Source of the DNA: Coprinopsis marcescibilis
Taxonomy: Eukaryota > Basidiomycota > Agaricomycetes > Agaricales > Psathyrellaceae
Assembly (NCBI GenBank): GCA_004369085.1
Contig: ML210147.1
Location: 868,001 to 932,000 of the forward strand
Direction: 5' to 3'
DNA: 64,000 nt
In this document: positions 49,821 to 60,180 of the stretch, in pieces
Layout: every line of letters begins with the position of its first letter
Position numbering within the stretch: the stretch's first letter is position 1
Notes under the pieces: model-generated
Seen by the model: only the letters and a program-made list of their open reading frames with translations
Told to the model about the DNA's origin: nothing
Database searches by the model: none
Translations under genes and position numbers: made by a program

Positions 49821-51353
49821 TCAGTTATAGGCTTTCATGATTTCAACCAATACCCAAGCGTTGCCGATAACGTAGATGAGTCCTCTAATCCAAAGCCGGA
49901 AGAAGACGTTTTCGCCGAGGAATTCTAGGTTGTAAGCTTCGCTTAGCCATAGACCTTGGGTTCCTGCCCACACAGCCCCGCAAGCGATACCCTTCCATTG
50001 CGACATGTCCAAGCGGGGAAGCAGAAGCGGGAGGAGTAAGAGATACCACAGGAAGTACTAAACAGCGAGTGAGATATTCGTAAACTATACATGGACATTG
50101 AAAGTTATTCACCTGTGAAGTGCAAACTTTGTTGAATATCACGAAAACGACGGTTTGCAAGAACCAAGTGAATGGTAGGTCTTCTTTCGTTGTGCCAAAT
50201 AGTAGGCCGAGGCCGAGGGACAGACCCATTTGAGGAGCGAAACTTGCTAGCGGGGAGCGGAGGAGCCTGCTGAGGAGTGTGACTGTCTCCGGCGAAGAAG
50301 TTGGATCCGTTGATGGGTAGATGAGATAAGTGAGGTAAAAGTAGGGGGAGAAGTTGTGTCGGTGGTCCAGCCTATGGACGTGGTAGAGGTACGATTCATA
50401 AAGGAACGGGTATCCCCAACTAACGGTAATGTTCAGGAACTTGTCGAGAAACCGAGAAAAGATTTCGGAAGCGACGTACATTGCATAGCACCCAGCTCCC
50501 AGCAGACCGAATGTCAGAGCACTGATGAAACCGAATTGAATCGTCTTCGTGTTAATGATGTTTGAGAGGGCTAGCTTGTTGCCACCTCCCACTGCTCCCA
50601 GAGTGCCAACACCGTAAACAAGGGGGTAGATTTTCCAGTGCGTGCTCAATCCTAGCAGCACCGCAGCAGACTTCCATCGGCCTTTCAGGGCGGTGTATAG
50701 AGTGAGAAGCACAAATAGCGACAGCACGGATTCCGAAGAGCCTCTGGTTGATATTGAGAACACCAGAGGGTTCAGGAGGTGGACACTGGTGTAAATCGTG
50801 GCAAGCGCATTCCTCCTCTCCAGCACATATGGATTGGCCTTAGATCCGCCGGTCTTGCTGGTGTTGGTGGACGACCGTTCTGTCGAGGGAAGGACGTATC
50901 CGAGCAATATCTTGTATAAAAGCAAGCCATTGATTAGGTCGCAAGCGGCAAAGACGTATTTTCCAAATGAAGGGTGAAGCCACGCGTTAGGAACAAGCAA
51001 CCAGGCGAGGAGGGGCGTGTATCGGTAGGTTTCTCTGGTATATGGACTTCAAAAACGATGAGCGACGCGCCCCCAAGGATAAGTCAAGAGCTAGGCAATA
51101 CATACTTTCCAAAATCGAGTTTGTACCCCAGGAATTGCTTCAGAGGTCCCTGCGCTCGGTTAGCATTACCAGGTCCTGGGTTGGATATGAACCAGGCAGC
51201 GTCGGTGAAGACACGGTAGTCAACGTCTGTGTATTTCACTAGCGATCGAGCGTCATGCCACTCGCTGTAGAGGATCAACCCTACTCGCAAAAGTGCTGAG
51301 AAAAGCAGCACCTTCTTGAAGGAAGGGAACGATGTAGTGGAGAGAGCAAACAT
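49821..51353 (-). CDS. GPI14: GPI mannosyltransferase I (PIG-M)
   Basis: Adds the first mannose to the GPI anchor precursor from dolichol-phosphate-mannose in the ER lumen. Three exons (51353-51106, 51046-50113, 50057-49821) join in phase to 472 residues. The DxD motif (codons 51219-51227) lies in YTDVDYRVFTDAAWF; TYRYTPLLAWLLVPN and THWKIYPLVYG are typical of the family, as is HRHNFSPYFYLTYL. Multiple hydrophobic segments and a short C-terminus ending LVEIMKAYN agree with the GT-C fold. The start is the ATG giving MFALSTTSFPSFKK; a further upstream in-frame ATG would add 18 residues. It sits between the F-box gene and the SAR1-like gene. Confidence 0.93.
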
Positions 51354-51632
51354 GTACGAACAACTGGCCACATCATCATTGTGACAGCTAATGAGTTTCC
51401 CATGCACTTGGCAGTTCGGATGGCTACTCGATCTTCTGCAGTGGTCAGGTCGACGTATATGAATATATAGTATCTAAGAACAAGATTAGATTATACATTA
51501 GGATGTAAAGTTGTAATGAGTATCGAGTGTTGAACGTTGAGATAGTAGCGAGAATTATAAACAATCAAAGTATGTGTACGGTCTAGAGATATTGGCTGAA
51601 ATGTTCTGTCGCAAAGGCCGCAAATTGACTTT

Positions 51633-52568
51633 CTATATGTTTTCTGTCAACCAACGCAGGCCTGTACAAGCTCAGGTGAGCAACCGTTTCTCATGGAAAT
51701 ATATAGTCAATCACCTTCTTGATAACCTTCCCTCAGTACTACTGAGCACATGAACACCTCTAATGGGCGAATACCAATCATCTTCCAATTGGGTCCCTAG
51801 ACGGTTACGACAATCATTTCAGCATGTAGCTTCTCGGAACCAAAGAAACGAGGACGCACCCAATTTTCCCTCCCCGTCGTCTTGCCATTCAATCCAAGTT
51901 CTCGGCGAAGCTCATTCTCACCAACGGCACCATTGGCGTCTGTCTTGTTGCCAAGGATAGCGATAGGTATGTCTGGAAGGTCCTTCCATGAGAATAGAGA
52001 GCTGAGCTTCGCCTTGACTTCAGGAAAGCGATCAGGGTCAGAGCTATCTACGAGGTAAACAATTCCATCGGCCTCGGCAATGTAATCCTTTAATAAATAA
52101 CGACCTGTAGATGGTCAGCTAGCTTGAAGAGGAATGGTTGTGCAAGTACTCACACCGATGATGATCAGGTATATCGTAAATTGTGAATTTGGTGCCTTCA
52201 AAAGAAATGTCCCCTGATGCTAGATAAATTCCGTGTGGGTATTTACAGGAGGGTATTGGTGTAGTAAGCGCACATGCCCAAAGGGAGGAGGCCATCAGTT
52301 CAAGCCTGTCGTGTTCGAGCAAATGCAACAACGTCTAGTAAAGTAAGCAGTGTGAGCGTAAGGCACTATGCCGCAGGAATAATGGGCAGCACGTACCGTT
52401 TTCCCTGCGTTGTCTTGGCCCAGGAAGAGGATTTTAGAACGCTTAACAGGCCATCCTACACGAGGCGTCAGCACCTAGCAGACCCAGTGCTTCCGTGAAA
52501 GTTGAACTACCGAGTGCGGACGCTGGAAATGCCCATGCCCAGTGGCAGCAATCACGAACGGAGGCCAT
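51633..52568 (-). CDS. Diverged SAR1-like GTPase, tandem paralogue of SAR1
   Basis: Seven exons (52568-52511, 52455-52397, 52334-52274, 52219-52154, 52104-51860, 51796-51715, 51661-51633) join in phase to an intact 199-residue protein. It aligns end to end with the canonical SAR1 at 53512-54481, including a W-x-W near the N-terminus. All six introns match the first six of SAR1 in position and phase. The P-loop is kept (GQDNAGKT), as are NKTD (G4) and GIRPLEVFMCSVV. The G3 motif is DIPDHH instead of DLGGHQ, so the invariant glycine of DxxG is lost. Switch I reads SSLWAS in place of PTLHPT. It may bind nucleotide but is unlikely to switch like SAR1. The uninterrupted frame argues against a dead pseudogene. 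Confidence 0.87.
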
Positions 52569-53511
52569 AGCTGTAAGTGGTGGAAAGAGTAGAAGGGAAA
52601 GCGGAGTCAAGGTACGAGAGAGGGCAACCCAAGGACAGCCAACCGCTGGCAAGGAGTAGAACGCGACAAAAGGTCCGAGGCAGCCGAGATAGTAGGTACT
52701 ACGAGCGCTTGGCCCAGTCGGCGAGGCCACAAATCCTGCTCAAGTCAAGTAATTGAGCAGGACACACGCTGGAGGGGAACCGTAGTAGAGTTGGTATGCA
52801 TCACGCAGCCATTGCGTAGTAGCTCAGCGCTCAGATCTTACTTGAGCCACTGGAGGAAGGAGTCATTGGCACGACATGATCGCCGGTCGCTGCGGATGAA
52901 ATAACACATTCTTGAATGCTTGTCGCCTCTTGCCTAGTCGTCACTTGTTGCTGCTTGACTGCCGGTTGCCAGATGGTATACTACCGTCCCGGGTAGAGCC
53001 AAGGGTTCTCAAGCGTTCTCCTCGACAATAATTGCATGCCCGAATATGGACACTGGTAACATGGGAAGGAGGGACGAAGTGAACCAATGTCACCACGATG
53101 ATTCGGCACCAAGTAGACGATAGGAAGTGATGTTCATGTTAAAGTTTCCTGGGGCCTGGGCCCTACAGAAATTTACCACATGAACAGATGACGTTCGACG
53201 ATAGAATAAAAACACGATTCACAGAGGAGCAAAATGTGATGAACCACTTTCAATTATTCAGATGGCGCGCTTTCACATGCTAAATACTCACCTCCACCCA
53301 ATCTCATACAACGTATTGTCGTTCATCACGTTAACTACATTATGCAAAAGAAAGTCTACAAAAGAGGTCAATGCCCTAAAAGCATAGACGGGAAGTATAT
53401 GAATGTATAGAGAGTATGGGTCTACGAAACCCTAAGCGAGAATACGAAGAAACTGTCACAGTAGCAACGCAACAGAAGGTCGACCGCCGTTACGCTGACC
53501 GCCACGATAGC
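52569..53511. other. Intergenic region between SAR1-like gene and SAR1
   Basis: Holds the upstream region of the paralogue and the 3' end of SAR1. It contains a perfect 10-base inverted repeat at 52734-52762. No gene recognised. Confidence 0.5.
52734..52762. repeat. Perfect 10-base inverted repeat
   Basis: TCCTGCTCAA (52734-52743) and TTGAGCAGGA (52753-52762) are exact reverse complements with a 9-base spacer. It lies about 170 bases upstream of the start of the SAR1-like gene, so it may sit in its promoter or leader. Confidence 0.5.
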
Positions 53512-54481
53512 TTAGATCTAGAACGCATAGTTAGTTTATTTCCACGTAGGTTAGTCTGAAATGTTCGTACATATTGTGATAACCATCGGAAACCTGAGCA
53601 AGATGTGAGTAAGCCGGTGTAAATTAACGGGAGAGCGGTAATATACTGACCTTCTGCGTAACCCATTCTTTGGACGACTGAGCACATGAAGAGTTCAATG
53701 GGGCGAATATCGCTCAATGGATTTTTGCCCTAGGTTTAGAAACGTGAGTGCCATCGTTCAGAACGACATGAAGTCTGTCATACCTTTCCGGTGGTCTGGT
53801 ACAGGCCAAGGTGGTGTCGGAGCTCGTCCTCGCTCACAGCGCCAGGTGCATCAATCTTGTTACCGAGGACAACGAAGGGAACCTTGGAAAGCTCCTCAAT
53901 CGACAAGAGGGCGTCCAATTCAGCTTTCGATTCGGGGAATCGCTCAAAGTCAGCGCTGTCGACCAAGAAGACAATCCCATCAACTTCAGGGAAGTAGTCT
54001 CTCCAGAGACGCCGGGCTGCATACGGAGGTTAGCACTGAGTAATCTCACCTGTTCTGGGATACCTACCCTGTTGATGGCCTCCCAAATCGTATGTAGTGA
54101 ACTTGATGTTGCCAATGGCAAGCTCTTCCGATGCTGTTCGATAATTCCACACTCAATTTCGGGTCATAGTGGGTTACGTGTCAGGACATACTGGGGTGAA
54201 GTGTCGGTTGGAGAGTCGCAAGTCTGTCGTTCTTCAACATGTGCAAGAGGGTCTAGTCAAAGTATAACGTCAGTAGATACTCCAGCCCCGGAAAGCAAGC
54301 TTCGTACCGTCTTGCCAGCATTATCGAGACCGAGGAAAAGAATTTTGGCGTTCTTCGACGCCAAACCTGTTGTCCCGTCAGGATATTCAGCTTGCGGACT
54401 TGGTACAGGGGTAATCAATACTCACCCAGAGAAGACAGGATATCCCAAACCCAGCCAAACCAGTCACTGAAGAATGCCATT
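53512..54481 (-). CDS. SAR1: SAR1, small GTPase of COPII coat assembly
   Basis: Starts COPII vesicle budding at the ER: GTP-bound SAR1 inserts its N-terminal helix and recruits Sec23/24. Eight exons (54481-54427, 54366-54308, 54252-54192, 54133-54068, 54016-53784, 53729-53651, 53593-53571, 53517-53512) join in phase to 193 residues. The hydrophobic N-terminus is [20 protein letters not shown] motifs are all standard: [14 protein letters not shown] in switch I, DLGGHQQ, NKID, and [12 protein letters not shown]. It ends WLSQYI. The last coding exon is six bases, one isoleucine codon and the stop; it restores the family C-terminus. It is divergent from the coiled-coil gene, 361 bases away, and next to its diverged paralogue. 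Confidence 0.96.
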
Positions 54482-54842
54482 TCGTATTTTGTTCAAGTGA
54501 GAGGGGATTGGATGGTGAATGAACAGTTGCAAACGTGGAATTGCGTGGAACAGAGGCCCACCGTCACCGTCATGATGCGAAGATGTCACTGCACTTTGAC
54601 ACGTGACACTCCGGACCGTAACCCGTTCTCCGGCGACGACGTCAACTCTTCCTTGCTCGTCGTCGTCCACAACGAGCATGACTCAACTCGACCTTTGTTT
54701 TGCATATGTACGGATGTCTCACCACCAACGGTTGCTTTCCGATGCTCTCCTACTACTGTGATAGGCGCCCTCGAGGCCGTCAAGGTTGTGATCACCTCGT
54801 GTCCAGGCTCGCAACCAACTTGAACTACAACGTCCACCATTG
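54482..54842. other. Shared divergent upstream region
   Basis: 361 bases between the starts of SAR1 and the coiled-coil gene; likely a bidirectional promoter. No specific site can be named with confidence. Confidence 0.45.
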
Positions 54843-57153
54843 ATGGCAGACTATTCAGCTGCCCCCAGAGCTCGTGCTCTGAAGGCAGAAGAGATACCTG
54901 CCTACTACCTCGATGACGACGACGATCCTGATAGTGAACTTCCATATGCCACCGCTGCTAAATCAAGCAAACCTCCATTGCCAGGTGGATTCCCTGCGAC
55001 GCTTGATCTCGGCGCAGGCAACAAAGTCACTTTTGTCTCTCTGTTTGGCCCCAATCCCCCACAGAGCGACTCTGGGAGCGGGTCAGAAGACGATTCCAAG
55101 CTTCGTAACAAGGGAAAGGGCCAGACGTCCAGCAATAAGACCCAACGCTCGAATTCCCGGCCATTTCAGCCAATCGTGAACCTCCCAAAGCCTGACAACT
55201 TCACCTCTTCGAATGGGAAAGTAGCATCTTCAGGCTCGCGGAACGATAAGACGAGCCAAGGCGACGATTCGCAAGGCTCGAGTTCTCAAAATCCATTACC
55301 GCCCACTCCGAACCTCCCTGATCCCAATCAAGGACCACCGACGTCTCCAAACCCTTCGACGACAGCTAAGAAGCGGAGCTCCTCACTACCCTTCCCATCT
55401 TTCCCTTTCTACTCATCTTCCAATTCGAAATCAGTTCCCGGCTCGTTCACGCCTCAGTCAGACGATGACGATGACGAGAATGAGCCAGTGGATAGCATGT
55501 CTAAACGACTCGCTGAGCTCGCCACTCGTCGGCGCAAGGAGGCTCAACAAGCTGCAGCTCAAAAGAAAAGGAACCAGAAGAGTTCGGACGACGAAGCACA
55601 GAAAGAGAAAAGTCAATCCGTTTCAAATGAAGGAAGGGCTGCACAAGAGCGCAACGTGCGTAAGTCTGTCGCCGTGAAGCTCGCAGACCTTGCTGCCCTT
55701 CGACTCAAGCAGAACCAACATGCGACTCAAGGCAATGACGACACTCTTCTTGAAGAAGCCCTGGATGAGCTCGGTGAAGTCAGGGACGACAGAGATCGTC
55801 TCGCCACCGAGAAGGAGAAGCTAGACCGTAAAGTCCAGTTGCTCATGCAGCAGGTCAACGACTATTCCCAGATCATCAATCAGAAGGACAAGGAGAAATC
55901 CAAGTTGCGCAAGACGGTCAAAGAACTTTCCAAAACGTATGAGGAACCGCTCGTCATGCGCGACCGACTTGACCAAGCGAACTTCAAACTTCGCAAAGCC
56001 GAACGCCGCAATCGATATGTTGACGACTCAGACCGTTGGAAAGCGGATGCGAAATACAGGAAAAAGAAACAAGACGCCGGAGCACTTTTGTTTGGCTTTC
56101 CGACATACGAAGCAGATGCCCCAAAAGATGATGTTTTGAAGGAAAGGCGAGGTGCGCAGGGATTGATTGCAAAGTCTGTCGAAGAGGTCGTTGGGATGAT
56201 GAAACAGTTTAACCACGGAGTATTCAACACATCTGCCATCATCTCCGATTTCATTTTCAACCGGGGTGTCAGGCACGCATCTGTCTCAACTGCTCAAGCA
56301 GAGCGGGCCCGAAAGGTGTTGGGTCCAAGGGCGGTCAAGCTTGTGCTAGATAATCTCCCGGAAACCGAGAAACTCAAGCCGCTGCTCGCACAATTCATCA
56401 TGCAAATATTCTTGGTCTTTTGGTGCAACTCTATCATTGAGGCTTGGTACCCTAAGCAGGCAACCTTTGCTGAGTTCCTCGTTGATATCTGCTCCAAGAT
56501 CAAAGTCGGTGGTGAGTAACACGCGTCTAGCACCGAACTACGCACTGATATATTATGGGCTTCCAGACAATCGCAATATCTGCGGTACGAAGACTATGAT
56601 CACCCAAACTCACACTCGAGATTCGGTCAACTTGTTCTCTGAGTGGGTTCAAGATATTCTCGATGACCTTCACGAGATTATCTCTGTATTCGGGTGGACG
56701 ATGAAGGGGTATGATCCAAAGGAACATGGAATCCGAGGGTCCTTGAAGGTTCGCAACGCCCTGCTCGACCTGGTTAAAGAGGCCTACGACCTTCGCACCG
56801 CCATGGCAGAAGTCAGCACATCTGGCGATGTGGATTTGGCCATCATCTCCTGCGACACCCCTTTCAAATCGACGTTCATGGATGACGAATGCGCCGATCA
56901 GAGGACGAAGAAGGTGGTGGTTCGAGCCGATACTAGTTCGGACGACAGCGATGACGATGTTGGGGGTTTCAAGGCCGCTGAACGGAGGATGAGGGTGCTG
57001 TATGAACGTGTTGTCGGAACCACTGGCCTAGGCCTTCAAAGAGAAGTCATGAAGCCACATCCCGGGGGGCTGATGAAGCGCGACATCGATATGGTTCTCA
57101 AACCTCGCGTCGTTTTGGAACAAAGCCTGCTAGAGGCCTTGGACGCGTTATAG
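54843..57153 (+). CDS. Coiled-coil protein of unknown function
   Basis: Two exons (54843-56511 and 56567-57153) join in phase to 751 residues starting MADYSAAPRARALK. Residues ~1-250 are disordered and Ser/Pro/Asn-rich, with acidic DDDDDP and DDDDDENEP runs. Residues ~270-400 form a charged heptad-rich region (LLEEALDELGEVRDDRDRL and after), a likely coiled coil. The last ~330 residues look globular and helical, with blocks such as SVNLFSEWVQDILDDLHEII and GIRGSLKVRNALLDLVKEAY. I do not recognise the family; it resembles uncharacterised agaricomycete proteins in composition. No membrane segment or catalytic motif is seen. The start is set by the first ATG of the frame. Confidence 0.78.
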
Positions 57154-58345
57154 CCGCAATTGCTGGGTTTGAAGGTAGCATTGCATCGACATAGTATGTG
57201 GTTCATAGGGCACGCCAAGTCTCCATTTTCCGTATTGGTCAATTAAATATGAAACCATGTATATTCTTGAGTTTTGTGAGGTTGGCCATGAAATAACCGT
57301 GTGCTTTCTGGTGCTCTGACGCGTGACGGACGCTGAAACGACGATCTCCTTCCTGGCATTCGATCTTGTGACACACAGCCTATTCTCGAGGCCTGCCGAG
57401 TTGTGCAGTAAAATCTCGGCCTCTGAGTCCTAGGCTGCTGTGGGTGTCTCGGGGATAATCGCGAGGATCATGTATGGGTGAGCCCCGAGTCGGCCAAGGA
57501 TCTGTTATGTTGTTAAACAAACGGGGAAAAAAATAGGAAAGAGTTTCCGCTTCTTTGGTCTGTTGGCACCGCAGGCGAAGCAAAACTTCTATGGAAGCCG
57601 GTTCTAGGCGAGTATCGGCCACTAAGAGCAGTGCATCTTCGCTGAAATAGGGTACAGCCGTTTGATAGATCATAATAGCTGTTAGAGACGCATTCCTCTG
57701 AGCACTTACTATGCGAATTTACAGACACTACCGTGGGTTGTTCCGCTGAGATCATGATAGCTGTTGGAGACACACTCTCTGAGCACCTACTATGCGAATT
57801 TACAGACACTACCGGGTTGAGTCGCTGTGAGCAACGAGTATATCTAGGGGTGGTTAGTTTCCTCTTTACAGTACCAACGCTAGTGCTGCTATTATGTGTG
57901 ACTGGCGCTGACTCTGAGATTTTACGGAACAGCACCAATCGAGAATCGCCTTCTCGTAGGAAAACTTCAAGTGTTTCTGAGCCATGCACTTCTGCGAAGA
58001 ACTTCGAGTTTCAACTGCATCAAGAGATGCTATGTTGAAGTTTTCAATGTCCGAAGAGATCGAATTCAAGTTGACGCACACACATCGGCTGCGGTTTCCT
58101 TCTGAGGGTACAAGAGGCCTTCTTTACAACTGTGGTCTTAGATGCTTTAGAATGCACTAATTGATCGAGCGCCGCCAACGATCGCGTGAGCGCCTAATAA
58201 ATAAGACCCCTATATAACCCCCGTGGCAAAAACACGATGCGATATCACAGCCCCAAGCGTTTTAAGCCCAAATACGGTACCATCACGGTACAAAACGTTT
58301 TAGCAGCATTGCGGCTTGCTTGCGGCCCACACACTGCACACCTCA
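57154..58345. other. Intergenic region with a direct repeat
   Basis: 1.2 kb between the coiled-coil gene and the second F-box gene. It contains a two-copy direct repeat at 57673-57835. Minus-strand frames across it show duplicated peptides only because of the repeat. No gene recognised. Confidence 0.5.
57673..57835. repeat. Two-copy direct repeat, unit about 81 bases
   Basis: The block ATAGCTGTT...GAGCAC...ACTATGCGAATTTACAGACA appears at about 57675-57755 and again at 57757-57835, with a period of 81-82 bases and a few substitutions. The core ACTATGCGAATTTACAGACA is identical in both. A minisatellite or a local duplication are the simplest readings. Confidence 0.75.
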
Positions 58346-60125
58346 ATGACTTCACATTCCAGTCTTCCTCGCACGACATTCTACAGCTCGACAGCCCCTG
58401 GCTCAAGCATGAATGCAGACCACACCATAGAAATCACGTCTCCTGACTCTGGAAAAAGTGCGAAAAAGCGGAAAACGAGTGGCAACGCGAAGGACGATGG
58501 TGTTAAACCAGCGTGGAGCAGATTAAGAAAGGCCAAACGACCTGGCTATCTCGCACGATTGACAGACACCCCTCTTGATATCCTGCTCGAGATATTCAGC
58601 AAGCTACAGCCGGGCGATCTGTTAAACTTGGCAAGGTCAAGCAAGGCACTTCGAAGGATAGTTTTGAATCGGACACTTGCTGGAGGAGTATGGCGGTCGG
58701 TGAGTGGATGGAGACGCTTTCTGGCGCTTCGACGCAGTCTAACGACACACTCAAGGCCTTTGTTAATGTCAGTGACCCTCGAGCCCCTATGCCACCGTGT
58801 CCAGAGGACCTCAGCCTTGTCCGATACGCTAATCTGGTTTACGACCGCTACTGTTTCGTACGTCTGGGATCATTGAACATTCCACCACTTCGATTCTTAC
58901 TTTTGCCCTTTCCCCGTACCTTGAAGGAGTGCGGAAGCACAGAGAAGCTGGAAGTCTGTTGGCCCGAATACACAAGGTTGTGCCCAGAATGCTTCAACAA
59001 CAAGTGAGTACGCATTATCTGCTCACTTTATGGGCGCCAAAATGGCACGAAATGACTAAAAATGCGCCATGGTGCAGCTTTATCGAAGTGAAATTCCAAC
59101 AAGACAATACCGTAGACCAGGACCTCTCTCGGCTGGTGTATCATCGTTTCCGAAGTGTAGGAGGCAGTAAGTCCAACGAAAGCACCTAGCCGGGTCATCT
59201 ACTGACACCGATGCATTCAGAACTTAGAGGTCCATTGTGCTTCAAGCGGGCACACGAGAGTCTTCAGCAGCGCCTCACTCTTCTAGAGCCTGATCGGGAA
59301 GCATACAATGCCTATGTAAAAGATGAAACGAGAAGGGCGCTCGTCCGAAGTAACGTACGCCATAGCTTTTTCGATGTCTTGATGAGTCTGAACTTGGGGT
59401 TAGCTTTCGAACGAGATACGTAGTTGGGGTGGGCGCACACGCAAATTGAAAAAGGCAGATGGAGTAGAAAAGAGAAGGGCTGTGCAGGACGCGTGAGTGC
59501 CTTTTGATGAAGTTGCTCAACCACTATATTTAAACTATGGGTGTGAGACAGGTACAAGACGAAGCTTGTCGAATTAGGTGAGATACGTCCCTCTTGTCAC
59601 CGGCAACAAGAGTAAAACTGCTTGGATCCAGGTTACCAGCGGGAAGTGGACCGGTTATCGTCGAGGGAGCTGAGATCTCTTCCGGGTTTCAAAGGAGTCA
59701 AGCCCCTGGATGAGAAACGTGAGTAATACTAGAAATACCAAGTTTCGAATGTCCTCTGAGCGAAACTCACTGCAGGCTGGAAGAAGATCGAAACCCAAGT
59801 CATCGCGCTGATGGAGAATCATCGACGAACTTTTTTGAAGATCGACAAAGAACGTGCAGTTGCTCAACGTATCACCACACTCGGGTCCACCATCTCAGGC
59901 TACTACAATGCAGAAAGCCCAGACTCAGACCCCGAACGGCCGAGCTACTTCCAAGTCTCCTCTATGGATCCCTTCCACGCTATCGTATACGATAAGCCGC
60001 CTGAAGAAGAAGTCACCGAAGACGATTTCATACCCCTTATACCACTCTTGCCAGCACTTGAGAGGCAGTGGAGGGAAGCTATCTTCGCATACGTGTACTC
60101 CCAAGCGATGGAGGTGTACGTGTAA
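58346..60125 (+). CDS. F-box protein with split C-terminal region
   Basis: An agaricomycete-type F-box protein. The F-box LTDTPLDILLEIFSKLQPGD (about 73-92) is followed by LLNLARSSKALRRIVLNR. Then come PPCPEDLSLVRYANLVYDRY, a cysteine pair (CPECFNN) and a C-terminal helical region (KLVELGYQREVDRL, then RWKKIETQVIALMENHRR). Exons traced: 58346-58699, 58756-58857, 58927-59003, 59078-59166, 59221-59354, 59488-59492, 59552-59577, 59632-59718 and 59776-60125. The five-base exon at 59488-59492 is needed to carry phase from ALVRSN to YKTKLVELG and is the weakest call; a sequencing error or an alternative donor is possible. An alternative start is the ATG of MNADHTIEIT. It probably joins an SCF ligase. 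The stop is 56 bases from that of UTP21, which is convergent. Confidence 0.75.
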
Positions 60126-60180
60126 GTTCATAGCAGAGGATACCTAGATCATCATAGGAGACAGGTACCTCTCGAAATGA

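Noticed and set aside
57513..57989. Minus-strand 158-codon frame with repeated peptides
   Set aside because: The peptide repeat simply reflects the two-copy direct repeat in the DNA; no family similarity and no splice support.
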